NCBI RefSeq assembly: GCF_002980495.1 | Contig: NZ_PVBR01000034.1 | Location: forward strand, 1-33,129 | DNA from: Phyllobacterium phragmitis | GTDB taxonomy: Bacteria; Pseudomonadota; Alphaproteobacteria; Rhizobiales; Rhizobiaceae | Reading direction: 5' to 3' | Length of the DNA stretch: 33,129 bases | Part shown: positions 1-8,578 of the stretch, one piece after another | Layout of the letters: the number at the start of each line of letters is the position of its first letter | Numbering within the stretch: position 1 is the stretch's first letter | Position numbers and translations under genes: made by a program | Notes under the pieces: generated by a model | Databases searched by the model: none | Told to the model about the DNA's origin: nothing | Seen by the model: only the letters and a program-made list of their open reading frames with translations

Positions 1-2950
1 CCATCGTCTGGCTGGCGATGTCCTTGGCAGCGATGGTCGAGCCCGGCACCTGGATCGTGGGCGCCTCCAGATCGCCCACTGTTTGCGGCCCGGTCTGCGC
101 ATTGCCGATCGGGCCGGCCTTGAAGGGTCTGGATGTCGGCTGCGGCGATTGCCACACGGAACCCGAGCTCTCCTGCGACGACAGGTAGACCAGCGTGTTG
201 CCGCTCGACTTGAGCGCCGCATAGGCCACGTCGATGCCCCCTTCCGGCTGGCCACCGATCGTCCCCTCGTAGATCACCCGCTCGTTCAGTAGCAGGACGG
301 TGTCGAAGGTGCCCAGGCCGTACGGACTGCTCGTCGGAATGATCACCTTGAAGCTCGGCCTGTCCGTCGGAATGGGCAGGTTGTTCGCCGACTTGTCGAG
401 CTCGGGGATCACTGGCGGCGGCAGTTGCGGTGACGTCACAAGGTCGGAGACCAACGCCAGAGCCAGCCGTGCCGAAGGGCCATCCGAGCGGCCGGGTGCG
501 TTGGCATTGAGCATGATGTCGGCCATCCGCCCCGAGGCGATCCGGAACGAGGCCACGCCGCCCACGGGCTGTATCGTATAGGCATCGGGGTTCTGCCCAT
601 CCCTCGCCAGTTCCTGCGTGCCGTCCGCGGTGTACATCTTCACCCATGTCGTAGTCCCCAGGTCGGGATTGGTTGTCGTCAGCAGGATCGTCGTCGGCGG
701 CGGCGAACCGCCCACCTGCACATGGCATTGGATGATCTGCGCCTCCAGGGTGGGGCGGAGCTGGCCCGTCAGGTTCGTACGCGCCAAAGGCTTGTCGATC
801 TGCACGCCCAGCAGCCCGGAGGGCGGCGGCGCGGTCTCGAAGCTGCGGGTGGTCCTCTGGAAGTCGTTGCTCCCGGTATCCGGATTGAAGGCGCTCACAT
901 GCAGGATCGCGCCCAGCAGGTCGGTTCCTGCCGTGCAGTACACCTGGTTGGACGAACTGCCCGAGGCATCGGTCGTCGTCGGATTGGGATCGACAAACTG
1001 GACCCGGTCCGACGGCAGGGCCGACCAGATGATCTTCCTGTTTGCCAGGGCGGAATTGTCGCTGGCCCGGTATCTCACGCTCACCGGATATGTCTGGCCA
1101 ATGGCCAGCGGTGAAGGCGGCACTTTCAGCGTCAGCTTGCCCCCGTCGGGGAAGCTCACACCACTTTTCTGGAACGTCAGCACCAGATCATTGCTCTCGT
1201 CGGTCTTGCTGGAGGCGAACGGGTTCTGGGCACTCGCCTTCACCGTCGCCGTCGTCAGCGCGGCCGTGCTGTTGCATTGCACGCCGTTGATCGCCACGCC
1301 GTCCTTGTCGGTGTAGGTCGGCGTGGTGGTCGTCAGGACGGCCTTGGGGTCGCCCGCGACGCTCCAGGTCACGGGCTGGTTGGCCAGGGGCGTGCCGTCG
1401 GGCTGCGTGTAGGTCGCCTGGATCAGATGCGTCTGGAGGGACTGCAGCGGATTGCCGTCCAGCGACGTCAGCGCCAGCGAATTGCCGTCTGCGGGAATGG
1501 GCGGCTGCGTCACCGCTTTGAAGGACACCGATCTGTTGCCCGGCAAGATGCGTTTGCTCGCATCCGCATTGGTCTCGTCGCCCGGGTTGATCGAGCGCGC
1601 ATAGACCGTGACGTCGGCCGGATCGTTCGGCCCCTCCACCTTGATCTGCGTCCGCGTCGTGTACTTCCCGCTGTCCGGCGTGGCTTGGCTCGGATTGGGA
1701 TCGAAAGTGACCGTATAAGCCGGATCCGCACCCGGATCCACCGACCACACCACCTGATCGAGCGCCCCGCCGCCCGAATAGGTCCCGTCAAGCCATGCGT
1801 CCGTGTAAAGCGGCAGCGGCTCGTCGCCTTCAACCGTGATGACAATCTCGTTCGATTGAGACGGCGTCAATTCAAACCGCAAAGTGCCGTAGTCTCTTGT
1901 GGCTTTCTGCGGATTGAAGGTGCTTGCCGAGATATAAGCGATAAAGGGCTTATCGCCCGTGTATTTGATCGTGTTTTGAGTCGACCCATTCGTCACCGGC
2001 GTCGTCCGCTTCGTGAACGTAACCTGGTCCCCCGGATAGGCCTCCCACAGGATGTCCGCCCCATCGACAGAATAGTGAGCCGTCAGCTGATTCTGTGACG
2101 CGTCCCAGTCAATGATTATACTTGGCGGAGAGCCAAGAAAAGTGCCGTCCAATCGAATATCCGCTCTGGCGCCATCCGGGGCGACGACCCACAATGGAGT
2201 TCCGTAACCCGACGAATTTGTAGCCAGAAGACAGTTTGTCGTGATGCCGTCCTGGAGTGCTGGCGTATATTTGCTGGCAAGATTGAAGTAAGACCACGAT
2301 GCCCCCACAGGTATCCCCCCCCACTCTATCTCCCCAGAAAGAGGCATGCCATTTTTGTCCACATAGACGGCTCCTATAAGATGATCCGTATCTTCGTAAT
2401 TGGTGCCCGTCCAAAAGGGTGGGCATTCAGGGAAAAAAATCCCAAGCGAGCTCTCCGGTGGATTGTCGACTTCGATGAACTGCAAATCGATGCTGCCGGG
2501 GAGAGGGGGGGTATAATCCGGCGGATGTATATAAACCGCCCGTGCATAAACGGTGACCTTGGTGCCCGTATTTGGCCCAACTGCCATGATCTTTACCGTT
2601 CCCATCCCGGTCTCTAGCGATACAATCGTTTTGGCATTATCAAACATGAATGTATGCCCGGGCTGGCCCTCCGCCGGCGCAGGCTCGTCGGGGCCTGTAC
2701 TCCACACAAGACTGTTGATGTTCTTGTAGTCATCGACCTGCACGGTGAGCTCATTCCACTCATAGAGCTTAAGGGGCCCTGCAGGCCAGATGTGAATTCC
2801 TCCCCCACCGCTCACATTCGTTGGTGCCCTTTGCTTATCGCCGGACGTCTCGGCAGCAGCCTTTGAAGCATTCTGCTCGGAGGCCCTGGCGGTCTCCGGC
2901 TGGTCCTTGGTGCCACTTCCCCGTGGGGGCTTGTTTGGAACTTGTGTCAT
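1..2950 (-). CDS. Large protein of bacterial Ig-like domains, C-terminus beyond the window
   Basis: The minus-strand frame starting at 2950 stays open to position 1, giving at least 983 residues without a stop. The start ATG at 2950 is preceded by AGAGGAAG at good spacing. The N-terminus (MTQVPNKPPRGSG) is hydrophilic, Ala/Ser/Lys-rich and lacks a signal peptide. The rest is a chain of beta-rich Ig-like units. One clear Big_1-like repeat contains 'ATYTQPDGTPLANQPVTWS' followed by a 'TDKDGVAINGVQC' segment, the usual pattern of invasin/intimin-type repeats. Near the left edge a new unit begins with 'DLEAPTIQVPG'. The role is unknown. Such domains usually act as spacers or adhesive modules in surface or secreted proteins, but no export signal is visible here. 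The first ~280 codons are poorer in GC than the rest. It lies downstream of a second Ig-like gene and may be related to it. Confidence 0.8.
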   Translation of the reverse strand, partial: MTQVPNKPPRGSGTKDQPETARASEQNASKAAAETSGDKQRAPTNVSGGGGIHIWPAGPLKLYEWNELTVQVDDYKNINSLVWSTGPDEPAPAEGQPGHTFMFDNAKTIVSLETGMGTVKIMAVGPNTGTKVTVYARAVYIHPPDYTPPLPGSIDLQFIEVDNPPESSLGIFFPECPPFWTGTNYEDTDHLIGAVYVDKNGMPLSGEIEWGGIPVGASWSYFNLASKYTPALQDGITTNCLLATNSSGYGTPLWVVAPDGARADIRLDGTFLGSPPSIIIDWDASQNQLTAHYSVDGADILWEAYPGDQVTFTKRTTPVTNGSTQNTIKYTGDKPFIAYISASTFNPQKATRDYGTLRFELTPSQSNEIVITVEGDEPLPLYTDAWLDGTYSGGGALDQVVWSVDPGADPAYTVTFDPNPSQATPDSGKYTTRTQIKVEGPNDPADVTVYARSINPGDETNADASKRILPGNRSVSFKAVTQPPIPADGNSLALTSLDGNPLQSLQTHLIQATYTQPDGTPLANQPVTWSVAGDPKAVLTTTTPTYTDKDGVAINGVQCNSTAALTTATVKASAQNPFASSKTDESNDLVLTFQKSGVSFPDGGKLTLKVPPSPLAIGQTYPVSVRYRASDNSALANRKIIWSALPSDRVQFVDPNPTTTDASGSSSNQVYCTAGTDLLGAILHVSAFNPDTGSNDFQRTTRSFETAPPPSGLLGVQIDKPLARTNLTGQLRPTLEAQIIQCHVQVGGSPPPTTILLTTTNPDLGTTTWVKMYTADGTQELARDGQNPDAYTIQPVGGVASFRIASGRMADIMLNANAPGRSDGPSARLALALVSDLVTSPQLPPPVIPELDKSANNLPIPTDRPSFKVIIPTSSPYGLGTFDTVLLLNERVIYEGTIGGQPEGGIDVAYAALKSSGNTLVYLSSQESSGSVWQSPQPTSRPFKAGPIGNAQTGPQTVGDLEAPTIQVPGSTIAAKDIASQTM

Positions 2951-3262
2951 CTTCGCATCTTCCTCTTGAATCTCGATGCCGGAGCATGGGTCCGGCTCGT
3001 CTGATGGATCATTCAATGGTATCGATACAGCGGCCTGCCCCCGGTTTTCCTGTTGACAGTGGTGGGTGTAGGCCCTCATCCTTTGGATGGAAATTTGAAT
3101 AAAAAGGTCCTGTTCGCGGGTTTTGAACGCCGCGAAACGAAGGCTATAATTTATGCCCCATCGCCGACTATCGTTGCGCAGCGCCAAAATGCGCCGCGCC
3201 GTCGAAAAGGAGGAGCTTCCCCTGCCCGCGAACATCGCTCGCGAGCAGAACAAGGTGCAAGC
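2951..3262. other. Intergenic stretch between the two Ig-like genes
   Basis: 312 bp with no convincing gene on either strand. Short open frames here lack ribosome binding sites and family resemblance. I see no strong terminator hairpin. The right end of the stretch is where the upstream gene stops (TGA at 3263-3265). The only clear signal is the AGAGGAAG ribosome binding site just upstream of 2950. Confidence 0.5.
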
Positions 3263-4900
3263 TCAGGTGTCCATAGGCCAACCGTTGGGGTATGTTGAAT
3301 AAAGCGCGCTTGCCCCCTTCCCCACCTTATAATCAAACCAAGTACGCCCTATTCTGCCAGATGCAGAGACGGAGAACCCGGTAAGCCAGGCATAGTCGAT
3401 GACTATGGACACCGATTGGGTGGACGAAGCCTGAATAGTAGAGTGAGACTTATCAGGTATTACTGGGTGTGCATGCTTTCCTATTTCCGTCCCTCCCCGG
3501 AAACCATTGATGTAAAGGATGAAGTCTATATCCTCCCCATCTAATTCCGGGTGCTCAGTGAGCGCCTCTATAGTAAGCTGCAGGCCACCACCAGGGAGTG
3601 TAGTGATAGTGTTCTGGGTGATGTAACCGGTACCCGGATCCGGGGTGAGGGTCACTTCCGGCAGTTGGCGCTGCGCATCAGTCAGGTACGGTGGTTGGTT
3701 TTTGAGAGGAGTGGCCAAGTCGAATGCCGTCATATTTGACAGTCCAGCTCGCGTGCCCAAGACGGAACCGCCAGCAGCCTGGGGGATATAGAATACGCCG
3801 TTTCGCCTGCTAAGGTCATGCGACGGCGGTTTGTTATGAGCAGCATCGGTCGGGTCTATCAGACCAGCCAGGGGAAGCGACACGATCGGATTTGACGTTA
3901 GATCACTCCACCTTGCGACGTACGGTACGTCCACAATGGTATACTCGAAACCATTTCCTCCTGAGAAATAATCGGTATAATGTGCTATGCCGATCATGAC
4001 ATTACCCGTTGGATCCGGCTGATGAGCCTGGGGGATAGAATCCGTCGGTATCTGGACATCGAAATATGCAGCGCCGATGGGTGTATGAAGGCCGTCCGAC
4101 CGAAGATCGCCCATTACATCCGGCGCCGTGAAAAAGGGGTTGCTCTGCGTGGCCATTGTCCCGAAAATGACAGTTTTCTCTATCGAGCTTTGAGAACCTA
4201 TCATGGTTGCCGCCAGGTTAAAGACGTGGCTATTGGTGCTCGTGATCCACACAAACGCTCGGCCGTCCGCATCGGTCAGGGTGCAGGGAAGGCCATTAAT
4301 CATATCTGCTAGAACTGGAGGTTTGAACGGCTCCTCGCTGCCCGGGTCCTTATAGAACACGACCTCACCGACCGTGCCCGTAAGAACATTCGGAGATGTA
4401 GACCACTGGATTTGGACGTTTTCCACTCCAACGTTAGAGTCGTCTAATACGTCGACATATGCCATGACCAGTGCGAAAGGATCGTTGGTAAGCCCCGATC
4501 CAAACGCAAACGTACTGCTGATAAACTGAAACTCGGGCGGTATAAGGACCATAAACTTGATCGGCACAGTGATACTTCCGAGGTCGGTCGTGTCGGAGGC
4601 ATCGATCGGCTGGATCGTGGCCGTGATTTCATAATCACCATCGGCAGATGCACTAGCAAAAACTGAATTGAGATGTGGCGCATTAGAATCAGGAGGCGTA
4701 TTGTTACCTTCCACCGTTATAGGTGGAACAGAATCCCAGTGTACTTTGATATTATCCCAGTTGTATCCATCTGGAAGCGCGGTTACTTCTGCAACAAGTT
4801 CGACATTTTTTCCAGTAGGAGCTACTTTAGTGAGTGTTAATATTTTTATAGTACCGAGAGGCGCTGAGATTGATATATTAGACTTAGTAGATGCTGACAT
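3263..4900 (-). CDS. Ig-like domain protein, 545 residues
   Basis: The start at 4900 (MSASTKSNIS) is chosen over an ATG at 4930 because GGAGAG lies 8 bp upstream of it. Residues about 10-110 and 115-240 look like two Ig-like domains; the second contains 'GVENVQIQWSTSPN' and 'LTDADGRAFVWITSTNSHVF', a Big_1-type pattern. Residues about 250-545 form a beta-rich C-terminal domain with no family I can name. There is no signal peptide or membrane segment. The gene is clearly lower in GC than the enzyme genes in the centre of the window, suggesting a different origin. It reads toward the other Ig-like gene with a 312-bp gap, so the two may be co-expressed. The function cannot be given from sequence; a surface, secreted or structural role is a guess. 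Confidence 0.75.
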   Translation of the reverse strand: MSASTKSNISISAPLGTIKILTLTKVAPTGKNVELVAEVTALPDGYNWDNIKVHWDSVPPITVEGNNTPPDSNAPHLNSVFASASADGDYEITATIQPIDASDTTDLGSITVPIKFMVLIPPEFQFISSTFAFGSGLTNDPFALVMAYVDVLDDSNVGVENVQIQWSTSPNVLTGTVGEVVFYKDPGSEEPFKPPVLADMINGLPCTLTDADGRAFVWITSTNSHVFNLAATMIGSQSSIEKTVIFGTMATQSNPFFTAPDVMGDLRSDGLHTPIGAAYFDVQIPTDSIPQAHQPDPTGNVMIGIAHYTDYFSGGNGFEYTIVDVPYVARWSDLTSNPIVSLPLAGLIDPTDAAHNKPPSHDLSRRNGVFYIPQAAGGSVLGTRAGLSNMTAFDLATPLKNQPPYLTDAQRQLPEVTLTPDPGTGYITQNTITTLPGGGLQLTIEALTEHPELDGEDIDFILYINGFRGGTEIGKHAHPVIPDKSHSTIQASSTQSVSIVIDYAWLTGFSVSASGRIGRTWFDYKVGKGASALYSTYPNGWPMDT

Positions 4901-5267
4901 AGGAACTCTCCATTTGTTGGCACGTTTCATGAATGTTTATGATCACGATTCCAATCACGTTGCGCGAATAGAATATGTCTTCACGCGCTCCGGATGCATA
5001 TATTGAAGCTTTAGCAAGTGCCGCATAAGGTCGAATTACGCGTGCATATCGGTCATGATCTGGATTCTAGTGGATTTCGCTAGGTATGCGATTGTTGTTA
5101 CTTTGCAAGCCATGCCTCCCAATTGATACCTCCGGAACGATTTCAAAACACATACCGTCAATTACATGATCTTCTGGCGCGTGTTTTTCTGAAAAACGCT
5201 TATTCTGAGTCGAACTCAACATGACACACAAGTACTTCTCAAGCAATGACGCTACAATAAACAAAGA

Positions 5268-5283
5268 TATTATTGTAATAATA
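5268..5283. repeat. Small inverted repeat TATTATT-GT-AATAATA
   Basis: Perfect 7-bp arms with a 2-bp spacer in AT-rich non-coding DNA. It could be an operator, or chance in DNA of this composition. Confidence 0.4.
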
Positions 5284-5332
5284 CTACATCATATAGTTTA
5301 TATAAGTCATAATACATAAGACACTCAATATA

Positions 5333-5353
5333 GGATATCGGATATCGGATATA
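5333..5353. repeat. Short tandem repeat, three 7-bp units
   Basis: GGATATC occurs twice, followed by GGATATA, head to tail. It lies in non-coding DNA left of the recombinase remnant. No role is evident. Confidence 0.6.
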
Positions 5354-5490
5354 AGAATGCAGGATGGACAGTTCCGAAGGCAGTTCCGGAAGGTGACGGT
5401 TGCTAAGACGCGGATGACCGAGAAGAAGATGTGGGCGCATCAAAACAAAGAAAGCGCGAAACTGAGGCCGTTCAGCGCTGGTAGTTCCAG

Positions 5491-5860
5491 GGCATGAGGG
5501 CATCGATGAGCGAAGCCGAGCTTCACATCCTGAAGACCCGTATGCATGAGGGGCAGCGCGCAAAAGCACGGCGTGGCGAACTCTTCCTGGGGCTGCCACT
5601 CGGCTATGCTCAAGCCCTCGGGGGATGTCGCGCTTGACCCTGATGAGGGCGTGCAACGCGCCATCCGCCTGGTCTTTGCCGTCTTCGAGCGACGGCGCTC
5701 TATCAGTGGCGTGCTGGGTTACCTGGTCGATCACGACATCCAGTTGCCGGATCGTATCCGCAACGGGCCCAACAAGGGTGACGTTTACTGGAACTGCCCC
5801 AATCGGGTCACGCTCTCGGACATGCTGCGTCATCCCGCCTATGTCTTCGGCCGGTTCTCC
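5491..5860 (+). pseudogene. Remnant of a serine site-specific recombinase
   Basis: Two adjacent frames together resemble the middle of large serine recombinases (resolvase/invertase type with a Recombinase domain). The first, from about 5491, reads 'MSEAELHILKTRMHEGQ' and 'RRGELFLGLPLGY'. After a frameshift near 5605 the second reads 'ALDPDEGVQRAIRLVFAVF' and 'GYLVDHDIQLPDRIR'. The N-terminal catalytic domain with its serine is missing and the C-terminal part stops at about 5860, where the antisense transporter remnant begins. The gene is therefore broken by truncation at both ends plus an internal frameshift. It is a scar of an integrated or phage-like element at the left border of the accessory block. 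Confidence 0.8.
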
Positions 5861-5867
5861 GTGTCGC

Positions 5868-6590
5868 TCACCACTGCAGCGACGTGCTGACGAAAAACAA
5901 ATCCCTGGCGCCAGTCTCGGCGCTGTTCTGGAAAATCCTGGAATAGCCGATGTCCGCGCCGATATTGCCGCCGGCAAGCCGCATGCCGACGGTCCAGCCG
6001 GCGATGTCGCCGCCCTCGAGGCCGAAGCGCTCCTCACCGAACACATGGCCGTAGTCGATCCCGGCATAGGGGCGCAGTTCCCCCAGCCGTTTGGCGAGCG
6101 TTGCATTGTCGGCCCATGGCATGGTGCGCCAGGCGATCTCGTTGCGCGTGAAAAGCCCGCTATTGCCGAAGAACACGCTGTCGCGCAGCCCACGCACATT
6201 CGAGTAGCCGCCGAGCGAGATCTGCTCGGCGCCAAACAGATTGTCGGGCGAATATTGTCCGCTGATCATCGAGCTCAGCTGAAGATTCTGGCCGGAGACC
6301 GCGAACGGCCTTGTCACGCTGATCGTACCGGAAAACTTGGAAAACTCCGGATCGGCGTCGCCCGCGCCCGGCTCACCGCGCCCGACCGCGCCGAAAAGGC
6401 CGAGCCCTTGGGCATAGCTCGCGTCGAACACCCAAAGACCACCGAGCATGCGGCGCGAATGCGAAAGCCCCAGATTGGCCACCGTATATTGCCGGCTGCC
6501 CACCTCGATGCGGCTGCCGAGCAGGAAATTGTTGGTTTCCTTGTAGGTCAACCCGGCATTGAGCGTGGTGCGCTTGTCACGTATACTGTT
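5868..6590 (-). pseudogene. C-terminal barrel fragment of a TpsB (ShlB/FhaC/HecB) transporter
   Basis: About 240 residues on the minus strand match the end of two-partner secretion outer-membrane transporters: 'GLTYKETNNFLLGSRIEVGS', 'SPDNLFGAEQISLGGYSNVR' (the conserved G-G-x-x-x-V-R-G loop region), 'PYAGIDYGHVFG', and a natural end at 'FFVSTSLQW', with the terminal aromatic residue typical of outer-membrane barrels. Full members have about 550-600 residues with POTRA domains; these are absent. An upstream ATG at 6647 is open, but residues 1-19 from it lie antisense-frame within the end of the neighbouring hydrolase gene and do not resemble the family. The transporter was cut by the rearrangement that brought in the hydrolase. 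No TpsA partner is visible in the window. Confidence 0.8.
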
Positions 6591-7353
6591 GGAAGGGCAG
6601 TTTCCGCGAACAATCGAGATCAGCGCTTGTTGATGCCGGGGATGCAAGCCGCAACAGCATCTCGGCGAGAGCTTCCGGTTCCGTGATCATGAGGTCGTGA
6701 CCGGAATCGATCTCCCAAACGCGGTCCCCTGCGCGCGCCCGTCGGGCGGATTCGGGAGAACGCACCGTGAATGACCATGAAGCATTGATGTTGGTGCACG
6801 GGATCTTGCGGACTGCCGCCTCGTCCGCCAGCTTCAGCGGTTGTTTATTGCACTTCAAAGGTTGAGGGGTAATCCTCTCCATCATCCACTCAACGTCGCG
6901 CGGATCCGTGATTCCCATGCCCTCGATGAACTCGAGGCTCGGGCCATTGACAAGTTCCACGCCGTCCACAATGCGCCATGTCTTGTGGTCGGCATCAGTC
7001 ACAATCGGATTGGCGTCTATATGCGCCTCGCCGTTGCGAGGATGCGTTGCATCAAGAAACACCAGATGTCCGACACGTGATAAAGCGCGATCAGCCACAC
7101 CCGTGATGACTCCCCCGCTATAGCTGTGGCCGACGAGGATGACATCCTTAAGGTCTTCGAATACCAGGACATTCACGACATCATCGATATGCGTATCAAG
7201 GTTGGTTTCCGGACTGAGAAGATGCCGCCGCTCTCCCAGGCCCGTGAGCGTTGGTGTGTACACTTCGTGGCCCGCGGATCGGAGCAATCTCGCAAGCCGC
7301 TGCCAGCACCATCCTCCGTGGCAACCACCATGAACCAGTACATAGATTGACAT
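6577..7353 (-). CDS. Alpha/beta hydrolase (EstC/methylesterase-like)
   Basis: 258 residues starting at 7353, with GGGAG upstream. Residues 3-10 (IYVLVHGG) carry the oxyanion HGG motif. Residues 75-80 (GHSYSG) hold the nucleophile elbow with Ser77, and His219 in 'IDSGHDLMITEPEALAEML' is the likely catalytic histidine. Order and length fit the EstC/SABP2-like esterase group, soluble cytoplasmic enzymes that hydrolyse small esters. The acidic triad member is not obvious. The last ~10-20 residues overlap the truncated transporter gene, so the natural C-terminus may have been replaced. It is the last gene of the minus-strand enzyme block and is separated from the acyltransferase by IS630 and P450 remnants. 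A role in trimming or releasing an ester in the cluster product is inferred from position only. Confidence 0.8.
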   Translation of the reverse strand: MSIYVLVHGGCHGGWCWQRLARLLRSAGHEVYTPTLTGLGERRHLLSPETNLDTHIDDVVNVLVFEDLKDVILVGHSYSGGVITGVADRALSRVGHLVFLDATHPRNGEAHIDANPIVTDADHKTWRIVDGVELVNGPSLEFIEGMGITDPRDVEWMMERITPQPLKCNKQPLKLADEAAVRKIPCTNINASWSFTVRSPESARRARAGDRVWEIDSGHDLMITEPEALAEMLLRLASPASTSADLDCSRKLPFQQYT

Positions 7354-7384
7354 GCTTTTCTCCCATTGTGCCGCGATTGAAGTT

Positions 7385-7530
7385 TACGCCGGCTGGCACG
7401 CCGCCGACAGGTTCGATTTGCCCGACAATCATGGCGCTGCCACCAAAATGTCCCGAGTTAAGCCAGGTCGAGACTATCTGGCAGTTCATGTGCACCAATT
7501 GGCCGTCGAACCGCATCGTCAGATCCTATG
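7385..7530 (+). mobile_element. IS630-family transposase remnant
   Basis: Plus-strand frames here match the C-terminal end of IS630-type DDE transposases: 'AGWHAADRFDLPDN' in one frame (from about 7388), then, shifted, 'ALPPKCPELSQVETIWQFM' and 'NWPSNRI' (7434-7520). The second part contains the expected Glu of the DDE triad (PELxxVE). Only about 145 bp remain, with a frameshift, so it is inactive. It separates the hydrolase start from the P450 remnant and marks an old insertion or deletion. Confidence 0.8.
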
Positions 7531-7683
7531 CGACTTCGAGTCGTGATGATCTGGAGTTCGAGCAACGCAAGTGCCTGACCTATGCATACGCGCGGCCCAG
7601 TTCCGAAAGGAAGATACGCCTTGGCGGTGTAGCTCCTGTCGAGCCGGAATTCGTTTGGCGCTTTCCGCTTGCGAAGATGGAAG
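7531..7683 (-). pseudogene. Cytochrome P450 heme-binding-loop remnant
   Basis: The minus-strand translation of about 7545-7661 reads 'PNEFRLDRSYTAKAYLPFGT' and then 'GPRVCIGQALALLELQIIT', that is, the meander and the Cys-ligand loop FGxGPRxCxG of a P450. The DNA is nearly the same as 18252-18382 inside the upstream P450 gene, with only about ten differences by eye over ~130 bp. The frame breaks just after the loop (near 7545) and nothing else of a P450 is present. It is a fragment of a third, lost P450 copy, or a rearranged duplicate of the existing gene. Confidence 0.85.
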
Positions 7684-7709
7684 CAACGCTGTCATCTTAA
7701 TGATTGATT

Positions 7710-8492
7710 TTAATATTCCGGCTCCCTCTCTAAATCAAGGCACGCCTTCTGTTGCGCAAGCATATCTAATTCGGCGGCGATAGTGCCATTCAGTATCTCT
7801 TCAAATCTCTTTAGCGCGCGGGCGATGTCAGCGCCGTCCATAACCCTGTGATCGAAATGGATGCGTACTATAACACCGCCGTCTTCCCCCATCACGCCGT
7901 AGTTGAACAGCGTGGTCAAAAACGAAAGAGGATTAGGCGAATCTGCTCCCAAGCCAGAGATCACAGACAGATGAAACGTGCCAAATAAGTTTGCCCGCTG
8001 TTGCCCCAGGTTGAGGCCAATCCATATCAGAGTTCGCCGGATCGGAGCTGGCGCTTGCGCTAACCAAAGCCAGCGCTGAGCTTCCTTGTTCTCAAGAATC
8101 GGACGGGAGCGTGCAGCCTGCAGCATCGCTCCCAGTTCCGGTATAGAGCGTTCCTCCGGGCCTTTGATGCGGGTCATGACAACCACCTGCACACCCTCAA
8201 ATTCGCTTTCCTGAGCGACCGAGGCCACACTCATCGGGTATTCATAAAGGCGCGGCGTGGGCAGCTTGATATAAGCACGCCTCAGTTCCGGCACTTCTTG
8301 GGCAAGGAGCGCGTATCCCTTTAGGAAAAGTACAGTCCAGGAGGGCCTGGGCTCCAAAGCCCCTCTCGCGCGAAGAAGCGGACCGAGTTGCATCCAGCGC
8401 TCTACGGTGACCCTCGGGAACTTCATCGCAAATCCCATGAGGTCGCAGGCAAGGCGCCGAGGTGCCGAAAGCTTCAAGGTTTTGCCACGCAT
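7710..8492 (-). CDS. Stand-alone CAT-fold acyltransferase (2-oxoacid dehydrogenase E2 catalytic-domain family)
   Basis: The start at 8492 (MRGKTLKLSAP) has GGGAG 7 bp upstream. An open extension to 8576 runs into the IS5 remnant border and is unlikely to be used. Its 260 residues match only the catalytic domain of E2 acyltransferases. Residues 215-220 are HRVMDG, the HxxxDG active-site motif with His215 and Asp219. There is no lipoyl domain or E1/E3-binding segment, so it is not part of a dehydrogenase complex. Such free-standing proteins are taken to move acyl groups from CoA to small acceptors, as chloramphenicol acetyltransferase does. In this cluster it could use the arylacetyl-CoA made by the indolepyruvate oxidoreductase; that link is inference. 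It lies downstream of the AraC gene, separated from it by the IS5 remnant. Confidence 0.75.
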   Translation of the reverse strand: MRGKTLKLSAPRRLACDLMGFAMKFPRVTVERWMQLGPLLRARGALEPRPSWTVLFLKGYALLAQEVPELRRAYIKLPTPRLYEYPMSVASVAQESEFEGVQVVVMTRIKGPEERSIPELGAMLQAARSRPILENKEAQRWLWLAQAPAPIRRTLIWIGLNLGQQRANLFGTFHLSVISGLGADSPNPLSFLTTLFNYGVMGEDGGVIVRIHFDHRVMDGADIARALKRFEEILNGTIAAELDMLAQQKACLDLEREPEY

Positions 8493-8578
8493 CGCTACTC
8501 TCCCAGTATAAGTAGGGGATGGACGGGATTGGGACTGCGCCTGGCCAGCCAGCGCAAAAAGACAACAGCGTTTCATCT

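Larger units (their letters stand above)
4901..5490. other. AT-rich non-coding stretch
   Basis: About 590 bp with no gene I can support. A 65-codon minus-strand frame at 5067-5264 has no ribosome binding site or recognisable similarity. The stretch likely holds the promoter of the Ig-like gene starting at 4900, but I could not pick a convincing -35/-10 pair. Its left part (4901-5360) is strongly AT-rich, while 5380-5490 returns to higher GC and leads into the recombinase remnant. Confidence 0.5.

Noticed and set aside
618-2098. Plus-strand open frames of 232 and 273 codons
   Set aside because: They lie antisense to the long Ig-like gene, whose frame is continuous from 2950 to the edge and has clear domain patterns.
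5067-5264. 65-codon minus-strand frame in AT-rich DNA
   Set aside because: No ribosome binding site, no resemblance to a family, and composition like the surrounding non-coding DNA.
5333-5353. Short tandem repeats considered as a CRISPR or iteron array
   Set aside because: Three 7-bp units without spacers are too short for CRISPR, and no replication gene is nearby.
5625-6686. 353-codon plus-strand frame
   Set aside because: Reads the recombinase remnant in the wrong frame, then antisense to the TpsB fragment.
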